Assembly (NCBI GenBank): GCA_950295325.1
Contig: OX485809.1
Location: 23,806,001-23,870,000 of the forward strand
Reading direction: 5' to 3'
DNA length: 64,000 bases
Source: Polytrichum commune
Lineage: Eukaryota; Streptophyta; Polytrichopsida; Polytrichales; Polytrichaceae
Under the pieces are notes generated by a model. It was given only the letters and a program-made list of their open reading frames with translations, did no database searches and was not told where the DNA came from. The position numbers and the translations under genes are program-made. Shown one piece after another: positions 36,350-49,200 of this stretch. The first letter of the stretch is position 1; each line of letters opens with the position of its first letter.

Positions 36350-36715
36350 GGTACATGGATCTTTAATGGTTACTTTCTTTTGAATTACTAGCCCACTTCT
36401 TCTAGGATATGAAACATGTGATTATCACAAGGTGGTTACCAAATCCAAATGCAGGCAGTAGCCAATTTTATTTTTTAATTTCTGGAGCTCGTATGAATAT
36501 CTTATTCATTATCAAAGTGAAGATTTTCATGCTCCTCATTAAGTGGTCATGTAGGTTTCCCCAACTATGTTGACAGTTGAATCTAGAATGGTTGTCTTAT
36601 TTTAAGCACATAGTTCAATGTTTTTGAGCATGTATCTTTTTGGTATCCATTCTTGGAGCCACACCTAACCACATACTACTTATATACATGTATTTGATTA
36701 TGAGAGGTATCCAAA
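36350..36715 (+). repeat. R4 repeat copy
   Basis: Contains TAGCCCACTTCTTCTAGGAT, GATGAAACAYGTGATT-like and GGTATCCATTCTTGGAGCCA, shared with 46620-46985 and, more diverged, with 30000-30320 and 42610-42760. Non-coding. Confidence 0.6.
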
Positions 36716-36719
36716 TCAT

Positions 36720-38100
36720 GCACATTTATCTTATGCAAGTGTTCAGTGACTCGTATTTCTTGTTCTCCATCATTTTTTGATCAAAATTAAATCTTCAAAT
36801 ATTATATGTGTTGAATTAGTAAATCTATGATAAAAACATCCAACACCCAGGGGGTGCACCTCTTATTAAAACCCAAGATCCAAGTGCGTTCACAACATAC
36901 TCTAAAAACCCCTTATATACAAGTTTCTTTTGTGAAATCAAGCAATACACGTGCAATTTCGATGATAAAAATACAAGTGACAATATGTATATGTAAAAAA
37001 TTTTACATTCATATAAAGTCATCAACATAAGTATAAAAATAAAATTTTCAATAATAATGAACCCCTATCGTATATATGATGTAAAACCTTAGCATTCAGT
37101 AATAAAGTTGTCGAAGATTTTTTCATCCCCCAGACGTAACTCATAAGCATCTAAGTCTACCATATATTCCATAGAAGCTAATGCAATTATTGTTTCTTAA
37201 TCTACCATCAAATGATCCGTAAACTCCTAAGTCCAATTATTGTTGGTTCCTTTTTTGTACCAACATAAACCAATCTCCATGCTTCATCTAAGAACTTGCA
37301 ACAATTGTGACCCCTAAATGTTTGATCCAAATTGTTGCACACGTTGGGGGTTTACTAATGATACGAAAACGATTGAGGAATCAACCCCTTTGCAATTTTG
37401 ATGCCACCCATGACCTAACAAAGGCATCAACCACCCGCAACCACCACAAAGAAGCACTGGCCATTCCTCTTGCAACCCTAAGTAAGAAGTGGCCTTCTTC
37501 TCAACTCAACCACCCCTTCCAAAACCCTAATATCGCCTCTCTCCATGCTATCATGAATGAGATAAAGAAATGCAAAAACTATTCATCCTAGTTTCATCCA
37601 ATGTTAAATACTTATCCCATAAAGTCTAGTGACTCTATCATACAAGTACAAATGTTATATATTTTCTAGAGGTCCTCCATACATGTACATAACTATGAGT
37701 TATAATATATGTAGCATATGTATATGTAATACGGAAAAGTTCAAATTAATACCCCTTTTGTGCACTCACGTATACTCATATGTGTTATGAAAGGTGTACC
37801 CTCCGGGATCCAACAAAAACCCAAACAAAATTCATATCTCCCCCTTTTTCAGTTATAATTATTGCTAGTTGATTTTTGAACTTAATACAAAGGCCCAGAT
37901 ACATAGGTCTTCCCAATTATGTTTATAATTGAGTGTGGAGTGGTTAATAAGCTTAAAGACCATAATTATCTACTCTTTTAAACAAGTATATCTATGATGT
38001 TTGTTCTTTGGTCCTCACCGAACCACACACCGATCAAATAAAGGTGTTTGATTTAAGAAAGTAACCAAATAAAACCCAACGCATACCTTAAGTAAACTAA
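36720..38100 (+). repeat. R5 repeat copy, split by an insertion
   Basis: The parts 36720-36845 and 37808-38100 together match the uninterrupted paralog at 45340-45715: TGTTGMATTAGYAAATCTATG, then after the insert CAAAAACYSRATT, TACATARGTCTTCCC and TGATGTTTGTTCTTTGRTCC. A partial third copy is at 51050-51230. Confidence 0.7.
36846..37807. mobile_element. hAT-like non-autonomous element (family H, copy 2)
   Basis: A 962-bp insertion. The left end CCCAGGGGGTGCACCT and the right end on the minus strand CCCGGAGGGTACACCT match at 13 of 16 positions. ATCCAACA is duplicated at 36838-36845 and 37808-37815. The left terminus and the subterminal ATACCCCTTTTGTGCACTCA match the 496-bp element at 19720. 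Its interior (37300-37600) holds a 94-codon frame with no recognisable family. Confidence 0.85.
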
Positions 38101-38612
38101 CATTCTTTGTAAAGTCATTTATGTATGTGTTCTACACACAATGCATGAATCTGCATCGTGATGTCATCCGGATGCATTGAAGAAACTTTCCTAGTGCACC
38201 CATTGCAAAAAATTGCATGTCCTTATCCGTTCCTTACCACTATATGGTTTTACGATCTACTAGAATACTAGATTTCCTCTCCATATTCATAAATTCTGAA
38301 ACCTTCTACTGGAAGTAAGGATCACAATTCCCATAGTGACCCAATCTTCGTCTAACAAATAGTACCTAGTACTACACTTCATTCAGATGGTCTTCATAAC
38401 TTTCTCCCTCCAGAAGTCTGGCATTTTTCAGTTGCATACTCGATAAAGCTCTCAAAAGATTTAGTCATGCTGCAATGTATATATACCATTTCATCATCTT
38501 TCTCTTGGATCGGCGTCATTGGGTTAATTGATTCACACATTCCATCATCATGATTCAACATCAATGATCATACAATGCAGGATAAGGAGGATCGTGTTTA
38601 GCACCAGAGCAG

Positions 38613-38808
38613 TTACGTCTGAAATAGACTTTGCAGGAAGCCAATAACTTTCTTCGTCAATTCTGCCATTTGTGAGTTACTTTCTACAGGCCGTTTTATA
38701 TATGCTGCAAGATAACTGCCGTCGTCTTTAATTAATAACCAGCCTGAGCTTACACTTTCTGGAAGTGGAGCAGGAGGAACTTTTAGCTCGTAGTCATCGT
38801 CATTATCC
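38613..38808 (-). other. Coding-like stretch, possible orphan exon
   Basis: On the minus strand a frame of about 64 codons runs without stop to TAA at 38615-38613. It reads DDDYELKVPPAPLPESV near the start, then SGWLLIKDDGSYLAAYIKRP and VIGFLQSLFQT at the end. The composition looks protein-like, but there is no clear ATG or acceptor site and I do not recognise the family. It could be the last exon of a decayed gene. Confidence 0.3.
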
Positions 38809-38815
38809 CGTCACT

Positions 38816-41800
38816 TGAACAAAACGAGCAAGGTCATCAATGTGACCACAACCAGCGTCACTTACAGAATCTTGTGGGATCAAATTCTGTTGGAATTGTG
38901 GTGTTTGTTGTTAGTAATGGATAGTAATGGGTTGTCAGTTGGAATTCATATTGATGGAATTCATTTCATTTCAAAAGTTTTAGTTGTGTATAGGTCAAAA
39001 TGTTCGTGGACAATAATTGAGTATAATTGAGGGAAATATCAAAAATATGCACCTGGATGATTGTATAAGCAAGTTTGAGTTTAGATTTGTTCACACTCGA
39101 GCATCCTCTCTAACTTTAAAGGGTTGTTTACATCATGGACCATGAAGTCGTCTCTTGCTCCTCTAAGATATGTGATTGGCCGTTGAACTTGTCCCATGAT
39201 CACTTCTGTGTAGATCAAGGAGAAAAAATGCAAGAGTGATCATGGAACTTGAGGTTCCCAAAAGGCCTATTTTCATGTCCACATTATCCACTGTCATGGT
39301 CCAACGAGTTTTGAAATGGGAGAGTCAAAAGAGGTTCTCTTGCTGCAAATATCAAGGACCAAGGTAAAGAAATGTCGTTTTAATCTCTCTCTCTCTCTCC
39401 CTTTTCTTTCTATTTGCCAAACGTTTTTCATAGTTACAAGGAAAGGAGGGAAGAATCTACACATCTATCACAATGGTAAATTTGGATTGTTCTTTCACCA
39501 ATTCAAGACAATTGCATGGGACTTATATTATACTAGTAATGATTGATACCAATGCATTCACCTATATACCAGCCCAACATTGGTATGACTATAAAGTTTT
39601 TCTCACTATTAGAGTTATTGTAGAGTAAAATAGATGAACCCATGGATTTAGTCCCTAACCCTAAGTTTATGAGAAGTAACACAAAGTCAGCCAAGATTCA
39701 CAATGCTTAAATTACCATACACAAAAGTGGTGTTGGGCTATTAAAAATCATTTTTCTAGCTTGTCCTACTAGGATCAGTGGGCCAAGCTAGCCTTGCATA
39801 GGTTGATCGGGGATTTGAGTCAGCGGGTTCCATGAACATACCCTATTTTAGATCCTAAAATTTTCTCAAAGTTGGGAGATAAAAAATAAAGGTCCTAAAA
39901 GTTTCACCCAACTTTCAGAATAGGCTCCGATGTCCAACGAGCTCACGAACTCTTAATAAAAAGTTTTCTCAAAGAAGGATCAAACCCATGGTTTCGTCCC
40001 TCGTCCATGAACTTTACGGATAACTCTATTATACTTACAATTATGAATCAAGTCCCAACATCAACCAGGCTGCTGCTGCCGTAAGCTTCCTTTCAAATCT
40101 CTCACATCTCAGAAAGTTACAGCTCTGCAAACTGAACTAAGCATGAGAACTGAAAGGCTCTGACAACATTTACAGGTGTGGCCATGATTACACAAGCTAA
40201 TTCATTTTTAATTGAATGGCCTCTAGTATGTAAGAATCAGAGTAAAAAAGGCAAGGAACATGTGGAGGAGAAGAAACTATCCATCAAGATCATTATTAAC
40301 ATATATAAGGATAGAAACACAGCTTTAAGCCCTGCCCACACTATTCATAGGACTTGAAACATGTAATTAGTGCGAGATGATTAGAAAATCCTACAATGAG
40401 CTCACGGGAGGACCTGAAATGAGCTCAAAAGTGGCTCCTCACGTTGGAAATCATCTTTGAGCTCACTTAAGCTCTTCAAATTCATAACATTTCTTTCACA
40501 TTTGAATTATGTTATGTAAGTGATAGAGTAATTTTATTTCATCGCTATTTTTATGCATGTATTGACATTGTTCACCTCACCGGAGGCCTCACAATTGGAG
40601 AACATATGATGAAGTTGTCCAATTATGCCATGATGTTCATATTATCCAACAATGGCTTCGACGACTTTCTCCCACATTTATGTGAAAAATGGCAAACCCA
40701 ATGACATGATCATGTGGGATGAGCCGTATAATCCTTGTAGATGGTTTGTAGATCTACACACCACTCGAATATTGGTGTCCGTTTAAGATGAAGTAACCGA
40801 ATTAGGCCTGCGAGTACTACTTTATGTGGACGTGGAGATGAGGCTGTCCAATGAAATTATTCAGTGCAATATGATTACCCATCAAGATCATTATGAACAC
40901 AATCGTGAGTATGAAAAGTTAAGTCATGAGGATTTATCCAGGAGCTCTCAGCTTATCTCAACTTAATGTCATGCTGTTGTCTAAGTACTCAGACAATCAA
41001 TTTGACCATGATTGCATATGAGCTCTGTTGCTGTGAACGTACGCGAGTACCCTTCTGCCGGGTGCAACTTGGAGGCACTAAACTCCACCTCCGGTATTTA
41101 TTAGACAGCGAACAAGTGTACTGAGATCATTTTTTACTAACTGATATATATTGTAGCTAGGCCTGGTCTTGAATGATATGAAAATACATAACTTACAATG
41201 GACAGGACAACAGCACATCGCTGCCAGGCAAAAGCCAACACAGCCCTTGTTGTGTACGGGCTGAGCTCTGATGAGGCTGGGATGGGGTGATGGTTGGTAA
41301 GTGTCATGGCATTTCAGTGTGAAATTGCATCAAGGCAAAAACATTGTGAGTCTTTGGCAATAAGTTAGGTTGGCCCTTCCGGTTTCATGGCCCTCTTAAC
41401 GTATGCGGGCATGAGAACCTTCATGGACTTGGATGAAGCTACATATTATCCTATAGACTTGGAGAAGGTTGCAAGGCTCATATTTTGATCTTAAAGCGAT
41501 CGAAATTTCAAAGTGTTTCTTGTGATGTGAGTTCTTCGTGAGGTATTAAGGATTACTTTTGGTCAAGCTTCAGAGACTTCATGCGATTTAAGTGAGCTAC
41601 ATTTTCGGTGTGTAGAATAAACATCATTGTAACTATTCACTTCAAAAGACATAGTTGTGACTACTACTTTGATACAAAAATTTAGGCATCCAATCCAAGT
41701 CACAAACAAAATTGGACATTTTCTACTTTGAAAGTAGATTATCAACTCGTTTTCAATGTACATTTCATTACAAGATGTAGACCATTGTTGTGTCAGTATC

Positions 41801-41937
41801 TAGATTCAACACAAATCTCTATTAAGATACGTGTACGGGTGTAAAATAAATGACTTGGATGGTCTAATCATATCCCACGATACCAATACTGAAACTCACT
41901 TGACTCATGCTTACAAATATATCATAATTCGAAGAGA

Positions 41938-41970
<33 letters not shown>

Positions 41971-42374
41971 CACCTCTATGCCCTTGGACATCCTACAAAG
42001 TCCTGTTGTATGGCATGAGCGGCCTGGTATTGGATTCAAGGTTCCCTTTCGATACCCTTACCCACTGGTATATGAAAAAAAACAATACCCACAAAACAAT
42101 GATGACATAGACTTACACCAATTTCTACCGGTTACGTTGCACATCTTTGCACAATTGGGAATGAAAATGTATGATGCCGTCCTCACACAAAAAGCTCAAG
42201 TACTTGTAACAGATGTATATTGACCCCTTTGACCAAAAGGAATTTGCGTTGGTGCTAGCTGGTGTAATAGCAGTGTCATCTACTCATGTAAAATGATGAC
42301 ATTGACTTTTATGTATTTAATTCGGTGGATCTGGTATATAAATTCAGTATCCTGTGACCACCTACCGTAAGTGA
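38816..42374. other. Intergenic, no gene seen
   Basis: Includes a diverged R4 fragment near 40330-40410 and an (AT)n microsatellite at 41938-41964. Frames of 66-81 codons (38815, 39316, 41563, 41978) match nothing recognisable. Confidence 0.45.
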
Positions 42375-42590
42375 CAATGAACGAGGAGAACTGACGGCTA
42401 GTTAGTTACAGATTGAGTTTGAGAAATAACCTGTTGAAGCTCAAGACTTCACGAGAAATACCAATCACTTTAGAGGAATCTATGGAATATGCCTAAGTTA
42501 ATAGCGAAAGATCACAACATGTTACCGGTTGGACTTGAAAACACTAGGATTTCAACCGATTATGTTCAAATCTTTTCCGGATACTGGTAA
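42375..42590 (+). repeat. R2 repeat copy
   Basis: Diverged unit with GAGAACTGACGGCTAGTTAG, GAGTTTGAGAAATAACC, TTTAGAGGAATCTATGGAAT and TTACCGGTTGGACTT in the R2 order. A diverged R4 fragment follows at 42610-42760. Confidence 0.65.
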
Positions 42591-43187
42591 GGTGGGCATG
42601 TCTCGAATGGTCACTTTTTCAAATTGATTTGCATACTTGTCTTAGGATATTTAACCCGTGATTGGCATGAGATTGATTAGCAAATCCAAATTGAGGTTGT
42701 AGGTGTTCTCTCACAAATTTTGAAGCTCATACCAATATCTAGTCTAAATTTACTTCTCAATATCGGTTATTGTCATGCACTACATTTATAAAGAGATTGA
42801 AACTATCATAATCCTAAAGATCGTTACACGCAGCTGGATAATAAACGAATGGCTACAATTTCACTCACCATCCTATTTTTGTGGGTCCTTCAACAATGAT
42901 AAGTTAAGATTAAAAAAAGATTGAGATTTTGAAGTGTAATGGTCTCTTGGTTTTGTGTTAGATCCAACTTTTTGAGGTGCACTTGACGCAAATTCTAGAA
43001 GACCACAAAATCTTATCCTTTAATTGCCATGTAGGACTCCATGCCAGGTTTTCATCCATTTAAAACCTCATTGAACACGATATTCAATATTTTGAGAGAG
43101 TGGGATCCTCTCAAAATAATATTGGCCATTTGGACACCTAAAAGTCATGTTAGGTTGATAAATACTAGATTATATTTTAGACGTGTT

Positions 43188-43876
43188 GTTTCCATTAAAA
43201 TGAGAGTATGTTAAGCTAGGAAATTGACTCATTTAGGTTGAGTCGACCTAAATGAGGACAATATTTTGTCAATTTAGGTTGAGTTGACCTAAATGAGGAC
43301 AATATTTTGTCAATTTAGGTTGAGTCGACCTAAATGAGGACATTATGTTGTCAATTTAGGTTGAGTCGACGTAAATGAGGACAATATTTTGTTAATTTAG
43401 GTTGAGTCGACCTAAATGAGGACAATATTTTGTCAATTTAGGTTGAGTCGACCTAAATGAGGACAATATTTTGTCAATTTAGGTTGAGTTGACCTAAATG
43501 AGGACAATATTTTGTTAATTTAGGTTGAGTCGACCTAAATGAGGACATTAAGTTGTCAATTTAGGTTGAGTCGACCTAAATGAGGACAATTATGTTAGTC
43601 AATTTAGGTTGAGTCGACCTAAATGATGACATTATGTTGTCAATTTAGGTTGAGTCGACCTAAATGAGGACAATTATGTTAGTCAATTTAGGTTGAGTCG
43701 ACCTAAATGAGGACATTATGTTGTCAATTTAGGTTGAGTCGACCTAAATGAGGACAATTATGTTAGTCAATTTAGGTTGAGTTGACCTAAACGAGGACAA
43801 TGTGTTGTCAATTTAGGTTGAGTCGACCTAAATGAGTCGATTTCCTAGCTTAACATACTCTCATTTTAATGGAAAC
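43188..43876. mobile_element. Foldback element with 15-copy palindromic satellite core
   Basis: Terminal inverted repeats of about 50 bp: GTTTCCATTAAAATGAGAGT at the left pairs with ACTCTCATTTTAATGGAAAC at the right, and inward through TATGTTAAGCTAGGAAAT. Between them lie 15 tandem units of about 41-42 bp. Each contains TTTAGGTTGAGTCGACCTAA, itself nearly palindromic around GTCGAC, separated by ATGAGGACAATATTTTGTCA-type spacers that alternate among a few variants. 689 bp in total, non-coding. Confidence 0.85.
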
Positions 43877-44193
43877 TAGGCGGAATTCACGATGGAAAAT
43901 CAAATGTTATTTTTTTACTTGTACTCTACAACTTTCCAGTGGTTTTCATTTCATTCTTGGATTCATAGTTTGCTTTATGTACTCTCAATTCACTGGAAAA
44001 CTCTCATTTTAATGAATATTGTGTTATTGGTCCCTTAGGCCTTCAAGCTCTAGTGTAACGTGAAATAGGAAAGCCTTGGCATTTTCCACCACCAATAAAT
44101 TCTAGAATATAATGATCATGAGCCCTCAAGGTCTATTGTACAGTGTTGAATGGGAGCTTCTAAGAACTTAAAAGGTAATCAAAATGAGGGTGA
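43877..44193. other. Spacer, no gene seen
   Basis: AT-rich. CTCTCATTTTAATG recurs near 44003, echoing the terminus of the satellite element at 43188-43876. Otherwise nothing. Confidence 0.4.
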
Positions 44194-44424
44194 GAGGGAA
44201 TCACTGCATTCAAGTGTACCTCCCATCCATCCAACAAAAACCCTAAGATAATATTCAACCTAGAGATTATATATTTTTAGTTAATTTGACACTGGAATTG
44301 ACTTGAAATTTCCCCAAATTTATTACAGTCCAAGTCATTTGAGATGAATCGGCCACAAACATATAAGGGGTTAGGGTTTTATGTTGGATGGATGAGAGGT
44401 ACGCTCATATGCAATAAGTTCCTC
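44194..44424. mobile_element. M5 MITE, 231 bp
   Basis: Inverted ends of about 54 bp: GAGGGAATCACTGCATTCAA at the left and GAGGAACTTATTGCATATGA (minus strand) at the right, both continuing into CTCATCCATCCAACA and AACCCTAA. Same family as 30806-31040. The 88-codon frame beginning in its right arm is not a convincing gene. Confidence 0.75.
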
Positions 44425-45339
44425 TTGAGTCTCTACCAATATGAGTTAATTAAGTTAGTCCTCACAGGTGAATCACCTTGCAAAGTCAAAGTGGCCAGTT
44501 ATGGCTTCAAAATAAAGGTTTGGCAAATTCGACTTTCAATGGTGAAGCACACACTGCTCCTACACTTCGGACTTCCTAAAACAGTACAAACTTCATTGTC
44601 CGTCCCTTAATTACATGTCACTGTAGTCCTGGCCTGGCCGTCACAATTCTGAAGCACTACGTACATAGTCTGTTGAAAATCGAAAAGGCTTGACAGTCTC
44701 AAGTATATGAATGTGCATCAATACCTTAGATACAGTCACAGATAATATGTAACTCATGAGTACGTTCATACCCTACTACATACCCTGCCCATGCCTGCCA
44801 ACAACCACTGAAGATTCTGAGGTTTATAGTTTCATTGAAGTATAACGTGAAAATCTTGCGAATACTCACCTTGCTTTGAAGCTGACCCACATGTTTTTGG
44901 GTAAGAATTGTTTGACACAAGCTACCCATACGGCTTGTAGTTTGAGGCAATTATAAATGCAGCAGAGTAGGTCAGAGCTTGAAAACAGCCAGGCTGTGGA
45001 ATCTTGGACATAAATATGTGCATTGAAGAGACCACTCAATTATCTTTCTGCTGTTTCAGAGGTGGACACTGATACTATGAACCTCAGTCTGACAATTCTT
45101 GGTAAGCCGGACGTCATGTGTAAGTTAGCCGCCCTCATTCTGCCATGATAAGTAATGGCGTGACCGTATGAGGGCATATTTTTTCCCAATATCTACGATG
45201 GCATGACATGATAACACCTAAAATGAAGTCCCTGCATTAAGTGGTTGGGTAGGTATACATATCTTGAAATCAGACAATCCTGCCACTGGGTTCTAAAAGT
45301 GCTGGATATAAGATTCATGCAATAAAACTCCCTATGATT
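44425..45339. other. Intergenic, no gene seen
   Basis: Short overlapping frames only; nothing recognised. Confidence 0.4.
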
Positions 45340-45715
45340 CATATGTGGATGTTATTCAGTTCAGTTTTCATGTGCTCCAACTTCTACCAATTAGATTTAC
45401 ACCATGAAACTTGTGTTGCATTAGCAAATCTATGATGCAGCATCAACAAAAACTGGATTGAAATTCGGACTTCCCCTTAGTTATGGTTATCAAAAATACA
45501 TGTTTGTGGATATTTTTCCTCCCAAATACATAAGTCTTCCCTATAGTGGTTACTATTGACTGTGGAGTACTTTATAATATTTGAAGGCATAGTCCAATCT
45601 CATTTTAAATGCAGCTTTATGATGTTTGTTCTTTGATCCTCACCTAACCACACACCAACCCGATTAAGAGAAGTAACCAAATAACACCCACATACCTTAG
45701 GTGAATATAATTTAT
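45340..45715 (+). repeat. R5 repeat copy (empty-site paralog)
   Basis: Uninterrupted copy of the repeat that carries the 962-bp insertion at 36846. AGCAAATCTATGATGCAGCA and CAACAAAAACTGG run straight through the point that is split there. Confidence 0.65.
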
Positions 45716-46286
45716 GAAGATCTCTTGGATGCTCTACTGTAGCTATGAGAAAGATCAAAAACAAGTTCAGCGTGTATTCTACCTCACCTATGACCCCACT
45801 ATGACACAACTAAATCATGAAAATTGTGTATTGTGGCTATGAATGTACACAAGCAAAGCAATCCGGGTATGTACAGAAGAGTTTTGTCTTTTAAGGTGAA
45901 ACTTGTTCCTCTTTCTTTCATAGCAGGAAGGAATCCTTTACAAAAATTTAGTGATGGGCCACCTTCCAATAAGAAACCAAAAACACCAAATATATCAACC
46001 ATCTCCAAGAAGATGGAGGTTGCCAAAGTCCATTGTGTTGTTAGAATACAATGACTATGGACTTGCTACTACAAGCAACCAACAGGTGTCATCAGCACCT
46101 CCGCCCCTGAACCCTCCATGTGTGTTAATTTCCTTTAGCTGACCATCATAATCACAAGGTCTAGCCTGGCATGATTTGCCTATTGAATAGTTGTGTCAAA
46201 TGTTCCTACTACTGTACATAAAATTACATCTATTACATTACAAGCAGATTGCCTGTAAATATCCAACTGTGTCAATTGACAAGGTG

Positions 46287-49200
46287 CTAAGCAAGTTCAA
46301 GTTCAAGCTTTGCAAATGCTTTCTCAATTGACTCCTCGTCATCATCTTCCATCTCTTTCACTGGTATGCTTTCTTTTGTACCCAGTGCCGGCTCCACGCC
46401 CGGGCTCTGTAGTTTAGAGCTGGATGTGTTGGCCTGCGTGGATGCACTATGCACAAGCTGTGGAAGTTTGTTGATTTCATCAAGGGAGCTCTCATCCATC
46501 TCTGCTTGTAAGGATTGAAACTCTTCCTCAAAATCTGCATCATCTACATCTGTTGTGATGGGTGCACTAGCTGCAAAATCCAACCAACGCAGTATTCTCA
46601 GTCAAGAGTTCAACCACTAAGGTATATGGGTTTGGATGGTTATTTTCTCCAACTAGCCCACTTCTCCTAGGACATGAAACACTCGATTAGTACGAGATGG
46701 TTAGCAAATCCAAATCAAGGCCATAGAAACTTTCCTCACAATTTTTGGAGCTCTTATCCACATCTTCTTCATTATCCATATCTTATTCATATCTTGTGCT
46801 CATGAATTGGTCATATAGGTCCTCCCGATTATGTGGACTAATAAACCTAGAATGGTTATCATATTTGAGCACACAGTAATCTCTTTCAAACATGTGCCTT
46901 TTTGGTATCCATTCTTGGAGCCACACCAATCCACATACTACTCAAATATAGGTGTCCTGATAAGAAAAGTAACTGAATCAGGCACGTCTACCTTAGAGGA
47001 CAAGATTGCACTGATTGTCTTTCTGCTTCTGCTTGTCTTTAGAACATAAACTACACTGATTATGGTAAACATTGTGGGCCTCATACCTAGAGCATCTTGT
47101 GTTTCCCGTCCCTGAGAGATGGCATCATCAAGCTCTTCCAGACATATTTGAACTTCGTCCAGAGTGACATGGTTCTCTTTCATAGCTTGTGCTCCTACGT
47201 TCACAGCATCAGTAACCTGCTTCACAGGTAACGCACTACATGATTTTCGTACTACAGACAATTTACAACATAATGAAGTGGAGAAAATCAGTGCTATTTT
47301 ATAATCAAACTTGCAGTCAGTATATTACTCAATTTGAAGTACCTTCTTTGTGGTTTCTGCGTCTACAATGAAAGTGAGCACCTCCTCAATCCTGTCCATA
47401 AACGATTCACACTTCTTTTTGCTGATTGTCAGAGTCTTCAATCGACGTGCATGTCGAAGAGCTGCTTGTTTATCTCCGGTTCTCAAGGCCAGGATTGCTG
47501 CATTCCTTGTGCTTCACACATAAAATGAAAAAACACTTTTTTCAGTTGACACCTGTGGCAATTGTTAGGGACAATTAGCATATTTTCAAAATTGACCACC
47601 ATTTTCATTGCTTTTAATGTCAAAGAGATAACTTTCATATAGCCAATCGGAAGACTCCATCAGATACAAAAAACTCTCTCTAAGACAGTGATCATAGTCA
47701 TGTAAGTACATGATATGAAGAGACTGAGTTATAAAAGTCTCAGCTGCTTGGGTGTCAATTAACACTATCAACAAAGTAGTTGTAGTGAGACCTAGCCCCA
47801 AAACACACACACCCACACACCACTAGATATGCAAACATTAATTAAACCAAGGTAATCCTGACCTTGCAACACGGAGATCAAGACTACACAGCTGTTGGTG
47901 GAGCCTCTCCAAGGTCCAATATAATTGCAGCATATGTTTGTCAGATTCCGTGGCATCTGGAACAGGCGCACCCTTGAGAGAAATCTTTAAGCCCTGAAGA
48001 GATTGAGACACCTCAGGATGTGCTCATGTAATACATGTAAGCTCTAAAACAACTGGAAACATATATCCATGTCACGACAAAGACAGCCTCCACATTTGGG
48101 AGGAAGCAGATGCAAGCTCATAGAATTTTGTATATGACCATGACAAGAAAATTTAACCTTACAAGTAAACCAAGAATGCATACCTCAATGTTCTCTTTCC
48201 CTCCTAATTTGATCTGGCACCCTTTTCCTTGCGTAATCAGGGAACTCATCATTAACTTTGCAATCTCTGGGTCACCACAGAGCTCCTGAAAGCGTGACAA
48301 GGTGACTACACAAACTTGTCTCCATTCGGCTTGAGACAATATTTTAATCATCTGTGAGATGCGCTCCTGATAAGAGAAAAATGAAATCACAAATGCTCAG
48401 TTTATCTTCAGGTCCCAGACAAAAGAGGCCACTAGTCAAGAACACATTGGTGATTTGCTACTTGCTACCTATCCTTAAATGCAACTATATAAAATGAAAG
48501 ATAATCGTTTGTATGCTCATTCAAGGTCTGTATATTAAAAGTCAGGAAGTGGGTTTAAGCAAGAAACAGAGAGGATTCTACCTGTAATAAGGGAGTGACA
48601 ATCAGATGATCTGGGAGTGCAATTCTGGATTGTGCTGATCCTGATATGGTCCAAACTTGACTGCCAACCCACATAAATACATTTTTAAGCATGGAGCCAG
48701 TATATTGAGAAAGGGTTGATGGAGGCCGCAACAACTCATCCTCTGTTTGGAGTTCCCCAGACTTGCGCATTTCAGTCTGTAACATGACGACTCCAACACA
48801 TATGTCAATTCCTTGATCTTTCAATACGAAATAAAGATTCATGGAAATTAGATGTCCACGTTACTTTTATTGAATCTCTTCATCACCAAAGATATCCCAA
48901 CCCCATCTAACATGAATAAAAGTAGATAAACAAGAACACACCACTCTTTGTCATAACACCACAGTCATGTCAAAATCTACCATGCAAACTTGACACATGA
49001 GAGTACTAGAACTAAGAAAATAGGACTACCTCCAGCATCTGCAATGTGGATACCAGAAATAAAGTTATATAAGAATAGATTTAACAGTGATTCTTTAGAG
49101 CAGTGAAAGGTGGAGCTGCACACCAAAACTGTAGGAATTCCCAAGGGTGTCACCCCCTCTCGCAGAAACCACTGATGTTGGACCTACAGAATCATAAAAA

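Noticed and set aside
43188-43876. CRISPR-like interpretation of the 41-bp repeats
   Set aside because: The spacers are themselves repeated in a few types and the whole is enclosed by terminal inverted repeats, which fits a foldback element with an internal satellite.
48555-48842. A longer CHMP7 exon starting at the ATG at 48842
   Set aside because: The part before 48777 does not match the family and lacks a usable in-frame acceptor. A small exon at 49183-49124 followed by an exon starting at 48776 restores the conserved order in frame.
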